Assembly (NCBI RefSeq): GCF_014385005.1
Contig: NZ_JACRSZ010000003.1
Location: forward strand, 62,001-126,000
From: Jingyaoa shaoxingensis
Lineage (GTDB): Bacteria; Bacillota; Clostridia; Lachnospirales; Lachnospiraceae
Reading direction: 5' to 3'
DNA length: 64,000 bases
Shown here: positions 52,360 to 61,417 of the stretch, piece after piece
Position numbering within the stretch: the first letter of the stretch is position 1
Layout: each line of letters starts with the position of its first letter
Notes under the pieces: model-generated
Database searches by the model: none
What the model was told of the DNA's origin: nothing
Seen by the model: the letters and a program-made list of their open reading frames with translations, nothing else
Translations under genes and position numbers: made by a program

Positions 52360-52644
52360 TTATGATGTTCCAAGCACTTGATCCAAAACATCAACTATTG
52401 TTTCTATATCAATTGGTTTTGTAATATGTGCATTCATATCCGGCATTAACCTATCGATAATATAAGCTTTGAACGCATCATTCTGTTTAAAAGCCTCTTT
52501 CGTTCTGATGACAGCTTCTTTTCCGGAAGTTGACCAGTCTGCCCGCATTTCAATTTCACGTAACATTTTGCTTACACTGGTGCAAGTATGAACATCATCA
52601 TCCACAACCAGTGACCTTGCACCTACTAATTCAGGAATAGGCTC
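52360..52644 (-). pseudogene. Remnant of a hybrid kinase: receiver domain with internal deletion
   Basis: A 94-residue frame with no start codon near its beginning reads EPIPELVGARSLVVDDDVHT, then DRLMPDMN, then AHITKPIDIETIVDVLDQVL. The first part is the receiver N-terminus with its phospho-acceptor Asp, the last part is the domain end normally preceded by AGMN. About 50 residues between them are missing. The kinase and sensor parts upstream are also gone, replaced directly by the riboswitch terminator. It lies 25 bases before the HD-GYP gene. Confidence 0.85.
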
Positions 52645-52661
52645 TTAAAAAATTCATATTG

Positions 52662-52694
52662 TTTCAAAATAAAAACACTGTCTCACAGACAGCG
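52662..52694 (-). terminator. Terminator of the c-di-GMP riboswitch
   Basis: GCTGTCT pairs with AGACAGT around GTG (52694-52676, outer pairs include G-U), followed by GTTTTTATTTT on the minus strand. It is 9 bases after the aptamer and forms its expression platform. Confidence 0.8.
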
Positions 52695-52702
52695 CACCTC
52701 AT

Positions 52703-52772
52703 TTCATGCAACTGGCTGCCATTTTACAGACCCTGTAGCTTTGCGTCCCAGACTTTCATCTGGTTTGCCGAT
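52703..52772 (-). promoter_or_regulatory. c-di-GMP-I (GEMM) riboswitch
   Basis: The minus strand reads GGCAAACC, a GATGAAAG tetraloop helix, then GGGACGCAAAGCTACAGGGT, and finally ATGGCAGCCAGTTGCA. These are the conserved parts of the GEMM-I aptamer, including GACGCAAAGC and the tetraloop receptor GGCAGCC. A -10-like TATAAT lies at 52784-52779. The next intact gene downstream is the HD-GYP phosphodiesterase. Confidence 0.9.
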
Positions 52773-52870
52773 TTCTTTATTATAATTTTTAAAATCATAC
52801 AAAAAAACTGATTTTATTATACTTCATTACTATTCTTTACACAAGAAAAACATTACCGCTTTAACGCTTG

Positions 52871-52911
52871 AAAATAAAAAAGAACAGCCGATACATATCC
52901 TCGAACTGTTC
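52871..52911 (-). terminator. Terminator behind the degraded gene region
   Basis: GAACAG (52911-52906) pairs with CTGTTC (52887-52882) with a short inner CGA/TCG stem, followed by TTTTTTATTTTC on the minus strand. Confidence 0.75.
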
Positions 52912-52912
52912 T

Positions 52913-53158
52913 CCTACTTCCGAACTCCACGCAGCATTGACATTACTGTTTCCTGCTCATTTGTACTCAGATCGTTCCATATCATTAAAAGCCAAATACC
53001 TTGAGTGCATTGCCTCGCCAGATCAGCCCCATGTTCTGAAATTGATCATCAGGTAAATGGTGACAATGGGTATCGATTCCGCGCAGACCGTCCAAATGCT
53101 GCAAAATAGCCGCACTGACGACGTCTCGATTCGGAATATATTCTGTATTTTTCTGCAT
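52913..53158 (-). pseudogene. Broken amidohydrolase-like gene
   Basis: A start with a good ribosome binding site (AAAAGGAGAAGATTCT then ATG at 53158) opens a 57-codon frame containing LRGIDTHCHHLPDDQF, the N-terminal metal-binding strand of amidohydrolases, and stops at 52985. A short second frame behind it (DLSTNEQETVMSMLRGVRK, ending near 52913) could be the C-terminus of another protein, perhaps of MarR type. The body of the enzyme is deleted. The assignment to amidohydrolases rests on the DTHCHH motif. Confidence 0.55.
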
Positions 53159-53241
53159 AGAATCTTCTCCTTTTGTATTGAAATAAAATTGAATGAATGT
53201 GCAATTAACGAAGAATATCGTATGGGGTCTATTATATGGGA

Positions 53242-53868
53242 TCAGGCCCCTATATATCTTCCGATTTCAAATACTATAATCCGTTCCCTAACATTATCTT
53301 CTGGGAACAGATCTCTGCAATCTATCTCATCTGCAAATAACAACTCATCCACCGTCATCAGATAAGATATATATTCATCCGACGGATAATAGAAAAACAA
53401 CTGTATTTTCCGCATCTGTGCATAATAGGATTCCAGAATTCTCGCCATCACTTTTTTCAGCAGATCCAGGGAAAAGGGGTTAAAAAAGAAACAACAATCC
53501 ACTTGCTCCGGCACCTTATATTCCACTGCATCTGCCTGTACCAAAGATACTTTTTCTGAGGAAACCGCCTTTTCTTTATTCAGAACTGCTTTTTCAAAAA
53601 TCTGCTGTTCATATTCGATCCCTATTGTATGACATCTCGTTTGATATGCAAGAAAAAAGTCCACCCTGCCTTTTCCACATCCATAATCAATCACTGTATT
53701 CTTCTTTCCAATATATCCGGAATTTGCCAGACGTTCCAGCACAGAGTACGGCGTTGGCTCATAAGGGTAACGATATTGATCAGAATGAGAATCATCTCTT
53801 CCTGTCGTGCGAATGTGCAGCAGCTTATCCCATTCTATGTCTTTCTTATCTTCTGTTTCTTTTCCCAT
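53242..53868 (-). CDS. SAM-dependent methyltransferase of unknown target
   Basis: A 208-aa class I methyltransferase. Motif I is VIDYGCGKGRVDFFLA (about 59-74); an EYE acidic residue follows for the ribose, and VSLVQADAVEY is motif III-like. The FFFNPFSLDLLKKVM segment replaces the usual DPPY/F loop. It stands alone between the decayed island and the ABC importer. I cannot name its substrate. Confidence 0.78.
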   Translation of the reverse strand: MGKETEDKKDIEWDKLLHIRTTGRDDSHSDQYRYPYEPTPYSVLERLANSGYIGKKNTVIDYGCGKGRVDFFLAYQTRCHTIGIEYEQQIFEKAVLNKEKAVSSEKVSLVQADAVEYKVPEQVDCCFFFNPFSLDLLKKVMARILESYYAQMRKIQLFFYYPSDEYISYLMTVDELLFADEIDCRDLFPEDNVRERIIVFEIGRYIGA

Positions 53869-53942
53869 CTCTTATAAACTCACTTTTCTTTTCCAATACT
53901 GTTTTGTGATTTTCTCAAGTTTGGTCTATTTTATCCTGTTTT

Positions 53943-54737
53943 TCAGTTCAGCATCATACGGTCATTTGCAAATTCACCGCCACTAGCCTGTTCAAACTTG
54001 CTGAGCAGGTCTGAAACGTGAAGTTTTTTCTTTTCTTCTCCTTCTACATCATAGATGATCCGTCCTTCATGCATCATAATCAGACGGTTTCCGTGAGCAA
54101 TGGCATCCTTCATATTGTGAGTGATCATAATAGCTGTCAGATGGTCTCTCTCGATGATTTTATCTGTGGCTGTCAGTACTTTTGCTGCCGTCTTTGGATC
54201 CAGTGCTGCGGTATGTTCATCCAGCAGCAAAACCTTTGGCTTCGTCAGAGTCGCCATCAGAAGCGTCAATGCCTGGCGCTGTCCGCCGGATAACAGACCT
54301 ACTTTTGCAGTCAGTCGGTCTTCCAGTCCCAGATCAAGGATCTTCAACTTCTCTTTGTAACGTTCACGTTCCGCTTCATTGATACCGCTTTTCAGAGTAC
54401 GGCGTAAGCCTCTTCTTGCTGCCAGTGCCATGTTTTCTTCAATCTCCATGGTTGCTGCAGTTCCGGTCATTGGATCCTGGAACACGCGTCCCAGATATTT
54501 TGCTCTCTTATGTTCAGAAAGTTTAGTGACATTAATGCCGTCAATGAGAATTTCTCCCTCATCCACCGGCCATACACCGGCAATGGCATTTAGCATTGTA
54601 GATTTTCCAGCTCCGTTTCCACCGATAACTGTTACAAAATCCCCTTCTTTTAATGTCAGGTTCAGACCGTTCAGGGCTTTTTTCTCGTTTACTGTTCCCG
54701 GATTAAATGTTTTTCGGATGTCTACCAGTTTAAGCAC
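53943..54737 (-). CDS. ABC importer ATP-binding protein
   Basis: A 264-aa ATPase with Walker A VIGGNGAGKST, LLSGGQRQALTLLMA signature and VLLLDEHTAALDP Walker B (His in place of the usual Pro). The preferred start is GTG at 54737, 8 bases after GGAGG and overlapping the permease gene by 8 bases; the frame is open to 54761. It belongs with the permease and substrate-binding protein encoded upstream in the same operon. The set resembles TrpXYZ-type importers; the substrate is unknown. Confidence 0.88.
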   Translation of the reverse strand: MLKLVDIRKTFNPGTVNEKKALNGLNLTLKEGDFVTVIGGNGAGKSTMLNAIAGVWPVDEGEILIDGINVTKLSEHKRAKYLGRVFQDPMTGTAATMEIEENMALAARRGLRRTLKSGINEAERERYKEKLKILDLGLEDRLTAKVGLLSGGQRQALTLLMATLTKPKVLLLDEHTAALDPKTAAKVLTATDKIIERDHLTAIMITHNMKDAIAHGNRLIMMHEGRIIYDVEGEEKKKLHVSDLLSKFEQASGGEFANDRMMLN

Positions 54738-55659
54738 GGCTGCCACCTCCCTTTGATACATTTTTCTGGAAATATTGTTTCTTCATATATGGCAGTGCAA
54801 GGAATACTGCAACAACCAGTGCGGATAACAACTTTAAGTCATTGGTGTTCAGACCCAGCCAGAGCACTACCTGCAATACCAGATAGTATACAATGGCACC
54901 TGCTGCCACAGCTGCCAGCTTGGATGCAAAATTCTTAGTGAACTTTCCCAAAAGCACATCGCCGATAATAACGGCTGCCAGACCGATGACAATGGCACCA
55001 CGTCCCATATTGACATCTGCAAACCCCTGATACTGTGCATACAAACCGCTGGAAAGTGCAACGATTCCGTTAGAAAGCATCAGACCAATAATCTTGCTTA
55101 CATTGGTGTTAATTCCCTGGGCTCTGGACATATTTGGGTTAGAGCCTGTTGCACGGATAGCACATCCCAGCTCTGTTCCAAAAAACCAGTATAACAGGGC
55201 AACAATTACTACTATAAATACAACAGCCACAAAAATGGTATTTTTGTAAAAAGCAACATTTTTAATATAGCGAAGAGAAACCAGCAGATTATATTTGTCT
55301 ACGCTGATTGCCTGATTTGCCTTACTTCCCATAATACGCAGGTTAATAGAATACAGCCCCAGCTGACTTAATATTCCGGCAAGGATTGCCGGAATTCCCA
55401 TAACTGTGTGGAAAATACCTGTAGCCAGTCCTGCCAGCATTCCCGCCCCAAATGCACCTGCAAGAGCAAGTGGAACCGGAAATCCTGCCATAAGCAGCAT
55501 GACACAGACCGCACCGCCGGTACACATGGTACCATCCACCGTCAGATCTGCAAGATCCAATATTTTATAAGTAATGTATACACCGATTGCCATAATGCCC
55601 CAGATCAGTCCCTGGGCGCATGCACCCGGCAATGAATTAATGAGTGACGTAATATTCAC
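54730..55659 (-). CDS. ABC importer permease (BPD_transp_2 type)
   Basis: A 309-aa membrane protein with about eight hydrophobic helices. LADLTVDGTMCTGGAVCVML near the N-terminus and the cytoplasmic ATRATGSNPNMSRAQGINT-like loop (AIRATGSNPNMSRAQG) are typical of the branched-chain amino acid/TrpY-like permease family. A single permease gene implies a homodimer. It follows the substrate-binding protein gene after a 99-base gap with a large hairpin. Confidence 0.88.
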   Translation of the reverse strand: MNITSLINSLPGACAQGLIWGIMAIGVYITYKILDLADLTVDGTMCTGGAVCVMLLMAGFPVPLALAGAFGAGMLAGLATGIFHTVMGIPAILAGILSQLGLYSINLRIMGSKANQAISVDKYNLLVSLRYIKNVAFYKNTIFVAVVFIVVIVALLYWFFGTELGCAIRATGSNPNMSRAQGINTNVSKIIGLMLSNGIVALSSGLYAQYQGFADVNMGRGAIVIGLAAVIIGDVLLGKFTKNFASKLAAVAAGAIVYYLVLQVVLWLGLNTNDLKLLSALVVAVFLALPYMKKQYFQKNVSKGGGSRA

Positions 55660-55688
55660 AGTATAACCCTCCCGTTTTCTTATTTTCC

Positions 55689-55746
55689 CATATACAAGGA
55701 AACTGCCACGAACAGAATCTGACCCGTCCGTGACAGTTCGTATATG
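55689..55746 (-). promoter_or_regulatory. Large hairpin between the binding-protein and permease genes
   Basis: CATATAC (55746-55740 complement) pairs with GTATATG, and a longer inner stem of AACTGTCACG with CGTGGCAGTT follows. Such hairpins behind binding-protein genes usually raise their message level relative to the permease by protection or partial termination. Confidence 0.6.
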
Positions 55747-55758
55747 TTCTTTTTCTGA

Positions 55759-56730
55759 TTATTCTGCCTCGATTGCTTCGTAATCATCCGGTACTGTAAT
55801 ACCAAGTTTTTCGCATCTGTCAGCCATGTACTGCTTTGTTACATTTGGTGCATACTGCACTTCCATAGTAGAAATGTCTGCTCCCTCTTCCAGAATCTCG
55901 TATGCCATTTCACCAGTAGTATAACCAAGGTCATAGTAGCTGATAGATAATGTTGCAATACCGCATCCCTGGCAGATACCAGCTTCGCCCGCAATAACAG
56001 GAACACCTGCCGGTTCCATTACATTGTTGATTGCTTCCGTATTGTTTGCTGCTGTATTATCTGTTGGAATATATACAACATCACATTCTGTTGCAGAAGT
56101 TGCCACTGATGAAATATCATTAGAATCTGCAAATGTGTAATTCTTGATCTCCAGATCCGGATTCAGTTCTTTTAATGCTTCTGTCACGACATTTACCTGA
56201 TATTCAGAGTTCGGCTCTGCTGAGCAGTACAACATACCTACTGTCTTTGCCTCCGGAACCAGTTCCAGAATCATAGCAGCCTGCTGGTCAAGCGGTGCAC
56301 AGTCTGATGTACCGGACACATTGCCTCCTACCGTACCTGTCCAATCGTCAATATCCAGTGCTGTTGCATAGTCTGTAACCGCTGTTCCAAGAATTGGAAT
56401 ATCTGAAGTTCCTGCTACTGCCGCCTGAAGAGCTCCTGTTGCATTTGCAAGGATCAGATCTACCTGGTCAGATACAAAACCGTTGATAATGGTAGAGCAG
56501 TTTACAGATTCACCAGAAGCATTCTGTACATCGAATTCTACACGATCTCCCAGTTTTTCTGTTAATGCATCCTGAAATCCCTGTGTAGCAGCATCCAGTG
56601 CTTCGTGCTGGATCAACTGGCAGATGCCTACTTTATAGGTCGCTTCTTCTGCATTTGCTGCAATACCCAGAGAAGCTGCCATTGTTGCTGCCATACCGGC
56701 AGTAATCATTTTTCTTGTTAAATTTTTCAT
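55759..56730 (-). CDS. ABC importer substrate-binding protein (ABC_sub_bind family)
   Basis: A 323-aa secreted protein; the start at 56730 follows AGAGAGGAAATAACGCT. The signal peptide (KMITAGMAATMAASLGIAANA) ends in ANA-EE, a signal peptidase I pattern, and there is no lipobox cysteine. The mature part begins YKVGICQLIQHEALDAAT and includes ILGTAVTDYATALD and GMLYCSAEPNSEYQ, typical of TrpX-like binding proteins. A Gram-positive binding protein without a lipid anchor is unusual. The transport substrate could be an aromatic amino acid, but the binding pocket was not analysed. Confidence 0.86.
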   Translation of the reverse strand: MKNLTRKMITAGMAATMAASLGIAANAEEATYKVGICQLIQHEALDAATQGFQDALTEKLGDRVEFDVQNASGESVNCSTIINGFVSDQVDLILANATGALQAAVAGTSDIPILGTAVTDYATALDIDDWTGTVGGNVSGTSDCAPLDQQAAMILELVPEAKTVGMLYCSAEPNSEYQVNVVTEALKELNPDLEIKNYTFADSNDISSVATSATECDVVYIPTDNTAANNTEAINNVMEPAGVPVIAGEAGICQGCGIATLSISYYDLGYTTGEMAYEILEEGADISTMEVQYAPNVTKQYMADRCEKLGITVPDDYEAIEAE

Positions 56731-56794
56731 AGCGTTATTTCCTCTCTTTTCTATTTTTCTTTTCCACTTTAACGGATTAATGTATGTTAGTAAG

Positions 56795-56823
56795 AATATA
56801 CACCTATTTCCACCAGTCGTCAA
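56795..56823 (-). promoter_or_regulatory. Promoter of the ABC importer operon
   Basis: TTGACG (56823-56818), a 17-base spacer and TATATT (56800-56795) on the minus strand. The leader is only ~60 bases and has no T-box or riboswitch that I can see. Confidence 0.7.
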
Positions 56824-56861
56824 GAAAAATATTGTCAAAGAGAAATTCTTGAATATGCTTT

Positions 56862-57869
56862 CTACCACTGTACGCTGTCAGATTCCATCTTCTTATCACG
56901 GATCATCAGCTCTTTTACTGCTTCTTCTGCATTCTTATTCTCAAACAGAACTTTGTTGACCTGTTCGACAATTGGCATTTCCACCTGATATTTCTGAGCC
57001 AGTGTCAGAGCCGCCTTAGCAGAATAGACACCTTCTACCACCATCTGTACTTCATCCATGGCTTCCTGCATGGTATATCCCTTACCCATAAGGTATCCTG
57101 CCTTACGATTACGGCTGTGGACGCTGGCGCAGGTAACAATCAGATCTCCGATACCGGTAAGTCCATAGAAAGTTTCCGGCCTTCCACCCATCTTGATTCC
57201 CAGTCTGGCAATCTCTGCAATACCGCGCGTAATCAGAGCTGCCTTGGTATTATCTCCGTATCCCAGTCCATCAGCGGTACCGGCTGCCAGTGCAATGACA
57301 TTTTTCAGTGCACCGCCCAGTTCAATTCCCAGCATATCCGGACTGATATAAACACGGAATACCGGGCTGACAAATACGCTCTGAAGGTATTCTGCCGTCT
57401 TTCTGGTTCTTGCGCTGACCACACAGGTGGTCGGAAGTCTTCTGCTGACTTCTTCTGCATGGCTCGGTCCTGACAGCACACATGCATCTGCATATGGCAT
57501 TTCTTCCTCAATAATATCTGTCAGAGTATAGAGGGTACTTTCTTCTATTCCCTTTGCCACATTCACAATAATCTGTCCTGCACGAACGTATGACTTCATT
57601 TTCTGGCAGGTACTGCGGATAAAAGGAGAAGGAACTGCCAGCACGCAGACATCTTTATCAGACATTGTTTCCTTCATATCCGTAGTAAACAGAATTCCTT
57701 CCGGGATCTCAACCCCTGGCAGCTTACTCTCATGCCGTCTGGTTGTATTGAGCATCTCAACTTCTTTTTCATGGATCGACCATACGGTCACATCATGTCC
57801 ATTATCATGGAGTAAAATCGCCAGGGCGGTTCCCCAGCTTCCTGCACCTAAAATACCGATTCTTGCCAT
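56862..57869 (-). CDS. gpsA: Glycerol-3-phosphate dehydrogenase [NAD(P)+]
   Basis: A 335-aa GpsA that makes sn-glycerol-3-phosphate for phospholipids. The start at 57869 has AGGAGG 7 bases upstream. GILGAGSWGTALA (5-17) is the NAD(P) loop; VNVAKGIE, LSGPSHAEEV and GGALKNVIALAAG (with the catalytic Lys) are family motifs. It lies directly behind plsY, whose product acylates glycerol-3-phosphate, so the two steps are cotranscribed. Confidence 0.96.
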   Translation of the reverse strand: MARIGILGAGSWGTALAILLHDNGHDVTVWSIHEKEVEMLNTTRRHESKLPGVEIPEGILFTTDMKETMSDKDVCVLAVPSPFIRSTCQKMKSYVRAGQIIVNVAKGIEESTLYTLTDIIEEEMPYADACVLSGPSHAEEVSRRLPTTCVVSARTRKTAEYLQSVFVSPVFRVYISPDMLGIELGGALKNVIALAAGTADGLGYGDNTKAALITRGIAEIARLGIKMGGRPETFYGLTGIGDLIVTCASVHSRNRKAGYLMGKGYTMQEAMDEVQMVVEGVYSAKAALTLAQKYQVEMPIVEQVNKVLFENKNAEEAVKELMIRDKKMESDSVQW

Positions 57870-57890
57870 CTTTGCACCTCCTGTCAAGAT

Positions 57891-58541
57891 TTATTGCTGG
57901 CTCTTTTTTGTCAGATAGGTTTTCCGTTCGGTTCCGCTTAACAGACGCTTAATGTTTCCTCTGTGTTTCCAGTATGCCAGAGCTGTCAGCAGTGCCATAA
58001 GAATATACAGCTCAATCAGATGATTCTGTGACAAATCAAACCATCCCATCTGGCCAAATACCACCATCTCTATCATAAGACCTGCATACACCGCCAATGA
58101 TCCCAGAGATACATAATGTGTGGTAAAGAAAATACCGAAAAATGTGATAATTCCCAGCACTGCCATAACCGGATGAAAGGAAAGTACCAGTCCTGCTGTA
58201 GCTGCAATACCTTTTCCACCGCGGAAATTCAGATAAAACGGAAAATTATGTCCCAGGATAACACCGGCTGCCGCATACAAAACCAGCAGATGCATCATGG
58301 ACGAATACTGTGCATGGAATAATACTCTGACCAGACTGACTGCCAGAATACACTTCAGACAGTCCCCGGCAAAAGTAATCAGTCCCGCTTTGGTTCCCAT
58401 GGTGCGCATCATATTGGTGGTTCCGGCATTACCGCTGCCATAATCCCTGATATCAATACCATGTCGTTTTCCTATAATGTAGCTTGTCTGGAACAGGCCA
58501 AATACATAGCCAATTGCCAGACAGATGATCCGAATACTCAT
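57891..58541 (-). CDS. plsY: Glycerol-3-phosphate acyltransferase PlsY
   Basis: A 216-aa polytopic membrane enzyme using acyl-phosphate. SYIIGKRHGIDIRDYGSGNA near the N-terminus (with GSGNAGTTN) and FRGGKGIATA-like FRGGKGIAATAG are the acyltransferase motifs. Three in-frame ATGs exist; the one at 58541 is chosen because AAAGGA lies at a workable distance and it starts directly after the der stop. It is part of der-plsY-gpsA. Confidence 0.94.
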   Translation of the reverse strand: MSIRIICLAIGYVFGLFQTSYIIGKRHGIDIRDYGSGNAGTTNMMRTMGTKAGLITFAGDCLKCILAVSLVRVLFHAQYSSMMHLLVLYAAAGVILGHNFPFYLNFRGGKGIAATAGLVLSFHPVMAVLGIITFFGIFFTTHYVSLGSLAVYAGLMIEMVVFGQMGWFDLSQNHLIELYILMALLTALAYWKHRGNIKRLLSGTERKTYLTKKSQQ

Positions 58542-58542
58542 A

Positions 58543-59868
58543 TTATTCATTATCCTTTCTCTCACGAATAATAAACTTCAATGATGTTCCCTTGAATCCA
58601 AAGGTATCACGGATCTTATTTTCCAGATATCTGGTATAGGAAAAATGCATCAGTTTTTTGTCATTTACAAAGATTACAAATGTAGGCGGCTTCACTGCTA
58701 CCTGAGTAATGTAATAGAGCTTCAGTCTCTTGCCCTTATCCGATGGCGGCTGCTGAAGTGCAATCGCCTCTGACATGATCTCATTCAACACACCGGTTGC
58801 AATACGCATGGTCTGGTTCTCGATAATCATATCAATCTTCTCAAAAAGCTTCGGCAGACGCTGACCAGTCTCTGCTGAGACAAACATGATCTCTGCATAT
58901 GGCATAAAGGAAAGAATCTCTTTTACCTTATTGGTATAACGGTAAATGGTCTTGTCATCTTTTTCAATGGCATCCCATTTGTTGACGCAGACCAGAATAC
59001 CTTTTCCTCTGTCATGGGCAATTCCTGCTATCTTGGCATCCTGCTCCGTGACGCCTTCCACTGCATCTATAACAACAACTACCACATCTGCACGTTCTAC
59101 AGCAGTTACGGTACGAATAATACTGTAACGCTCCAGTTCTTCCTTAATCTTGTTCTTTCTGCGAAGTCCTGCTGTATCAATGAATACGTATTCTTTTCCG
59201 TTCCATTTCACCTCAGTATCAATGGCATCTCTGGTTGTTCCGGCAATATTGGATACAATCACACGATTTTCGCCGAGAAGCTTATTGATAATGGAAGATT
59301 TACCTACATTAGGCTTGCCTACTACTGCTATCTTCGGTCTGTCATCCTCTTCATCCTGCATATCTGATTCTGGAAACTGTGCAATGACCTTGTCAAGGAG
59401 ATCACCCAGTCCCTGTTTGTTTACCGAGGAAATTGGATATGGATCACCGATACCCAGATTATAGAACTCATACACATCTGCCATGTACTTTTCATGGGAA
59501 TCTACTTTATTGACTGTCAGGATGACCGGTTTGTGGGATCTGCGCAGCATATCTGCCACTTTGGAATCAGAATCTACCAGTCCCTGTTTTACATCTACCA
59601 TAAACAGAATGACATCTGCCGTATCAATGGCAATCTGCGCCTGTTCTCTCATCTGGGACAATATGACATCATTGCTGTCCGGTTCGATACCGCCGGTGTC
59701 AATCAGTGTGAATGTATAGTTCAGCCACTCTACATCTGCATAGATACGGTCTCTGGTTACACCTGGTGTATCTTTTACAATCGAAATATTCTCTCCGGCC
59801 AGCGCATTAAATAATGTGGATTTACCCACGTTCGGCCGGCCTACAATCGCTACAATTGGTTTACTCAT
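58543..59868 (-). CDS. der: Ribosome biogenesis GTPase Der (EngA)
   Basis: A 441-aa protein with two GTPase domains, the Der hallmark: [14 protein letters not shown] (10-23) with DTPGVTRDR, and [14 protein letters not shown] with [13 protein letters not shown] and NKWD complete each G4. The C-terminal KH-like domain ends the protein. It acts in 50S assembly. It is 1 base behind the DUF512 gene stop region and directly before plsY. Confidence 0.97.
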   Translation of the reverse strand: MSKPIVAIVGRPNVGKSTLFNALAGENISIVKDTPGVTRDRIYADVEWLNYTFTLIDTGGIEPDSNDVILSQMREQAQIAIDTADVILFMVDVKQGLVDSDSKVADMLRRSHKPVILTVNKVDSHEKYMADVYEFYNLGIGDPYPISSVNKQGLGDLLDKVIAQFPESDMQDEEDDRPKIAVVGKPNVGKSSIINKLLGENRVIVSNIAGTTRDAIDTEVKWNGKEYVFIDTAGLRRKNKIKEELERYSIIRTVTAVERADVVVVVIDAVEGVTEQDAKIAGIAHDRGKGILVCVNKWDAIEKDDKTIYRYTNKVKEILSFMPYAEIMFVSAETGQRLPKLFEKIDMIIENQTMRIATGVLNEIMSEAIALQQPPSDKGKRLKLYYITQVAVKPPTFVIFVNDKKLMHFSYTRYLENKIRDTFGFKGTSLKFIIRERKDNE

Positions 59869-59869
59869 G

Positions 59870-61228
59870 TTATTTCACCTCATAAGGCTGCTTATCGCGT
59901 CCGGAAGAGATGTCTTCCAGAAGGATTGCACGCACAAAGTCCTTTCCGTCTGATTTTACAATACCGATTGGAGTTTGTAAAGTATTCTCAAGTTCCTCAA
60001 CTGTCATATCATCCAGAAATACTGTCTCCCCGTCTCTGAGTACATTACAGCTCAGAAAAAGTCGTTCACCCAGATCTTTTTCCCTCAGCTGTTCTGACAG
60101 ATCCTGTCCGGTTAAGAGTCCTGCAACCGTTATTTTTTCACCGAAAAAGTAATTCGTAATCGGATATACCTGAACCGTAATGTTCGGATATATTGCTTTT
60201 ACTTCTTCTGCTGCCTGGCGGATATAAGGTTCTGCCAGAAGCCCTGTTGCTACTGATACGGTATGTGCCCTGTCATCTCCCTCACGTCCTGCCAATTCTT
60301 CTGTTACCTCATTTAAGAAAAGGCGGATCATTCCCACACCGTTTTCAAGCTGCGGATAACCGTCGTAATTATCTTCCTGCGGCAGATCCTTCTCTGCCAG
60401 AATATACCATTCGTCCGACGCATGGATCATGTGTGTATGATGTTCTTTCATAATCCGGTTCTGCCATTTGTGGATGGTATCCAGCACCTGTATGGCATCT
60501 TCCTTCGTAAATGGTTCCAGAGGATACAGCCCATCTCTGAACTTTGTCAGTCCCACCGGAACAACCGATACACTGGTAAGGTTCGGAAGGTACCTGGTAA
60601 GCTGTTCTATGGTATATTCCAGTTCTGCTCCATCATTGACACCTTTACAAAGTACGATCTGTCCGTTCATCTCGATACCAGCTTCTATAAAACGATCTAC
60701 CTTTTTCAATGCTTCTCCTGCAAAACGGTTGTTCAGCATCTTGCAGCGCAGCTGTGGATTCATGGTCTGGAATGAGATATTAATCGGTGACAGATGATAC
60801 TTGATGATCTGCTGTATATCTTCTTCCTTCAGATTCGTCAGTGTAATATAATTTCCCTGTAAAAAAGAAAGCCGTGAATCATCATCCTTAAAGTAGAGTG
60901 TGTCACGCATCCCCGCAGGCATCTGATCGATAAAACAGAAAATGCATTTGTTATGGCAGGAATGATAGTCATCCATCATGCCATTCTCAAATTCCATCCC
61001 CAGATCTTCTTCGAATTCCTTCTCAATCTCCAGTTCCCATTCTTCACCGTCCGGCTTGCGTATCACCACAACCAGATACTCTTCATTGCAGAGATAACGA
61101 TAATCCAGAATATCTCCCACCGGCTGGTCATTAATGGAAACCAGTTCATCACCGGGTTCAATCTCCAGTTCCTGTGCAATACTTCCATCTATGATATGAC
61201 TGATAATATGTTTCTTCTGTTTCTTCAT
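59870..61228 (-). CDS. PDZ/DUF512 protein with a radical-SAM-like Fe-S motif
   Basis: A 452-aa protein conserved in Firmicutes next to der. The N-terminal PDZ-like segment ([20 protein letters not shown]) is followed by [13 protein letters not shown] with Cys91, Cys95 and Cys98 in CxxxCxxC spacing, a radical SAM-type cluster site. The C-terminal DUF512 domain ends with [11 protein letters not shown]. Function unknown; linkage to der suggests a housekeeping role. Confidence 0.88.
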   Translation of the reverse strand: MKKQKKHIISHIIDGSIAQELEIEPGDELVSINDQPVGDILDYRYLCNEEYLVVVIRKPDGEEWELEIEKEFEEDLGMEFENGMMDDYHSCHNKCIFCFIDQMPAGMRDTLYFKDDDSRLSFLQGNYITLTNLKEEDIQQIIKYHLSPINISFQTMNPQLRCKMLNNRFAGEALKKVDRFIEAGIEMNGQIVLCKGVNDGAELEYTIEQLTRYLPNLTSVSVVPVGLTKFRDGLYPLEPFTKEDAIQVLDTIHKWQNRIMKEHHTHMIHASDEWYILAEKDLPQEDNYDGYPQLENGVGMIRLFLNEVTEELAGREGDDRAHTVSVATGLLAEPYIRQAAEEVKAIYPNITVQVYPITNYFFGEKITVAGLLTGQDLSEQLREKDLGERLFLSCNVLRDGETVFLDDMTVEELENTLQTPIGIVKSDGKDFVRAILLEDISSGRDKQPYEVK

Positions 61229-61339
61229 TTAGAAACTACTCCTGTTTTTTATTGCTGATCAAAAATATCCATTGATATCATACTAAACTTGGCTTCAAAT
61301 TGCAATCTTATATTTTCAGAGTAAAATGCGACAATTTTC

Positions 61340-61368
61340 TTGACGGAATTCTCCAGAACCACTATACT
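61340..61368 (+). promoter_or_regulatory. Promoter of the prs-like gene
   Basis: TTGACG (61340-61345), a 17-base spacer and TATACT (61363-61368), giving a leader of about 43 bases with GTGGAGG before the start. Confidence 0.8.
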
Positions 61369-61417
61369 GACATTGATTATGAAAAATTTTATACTCAATA
61401 AATTAGTGGAGGCATGT

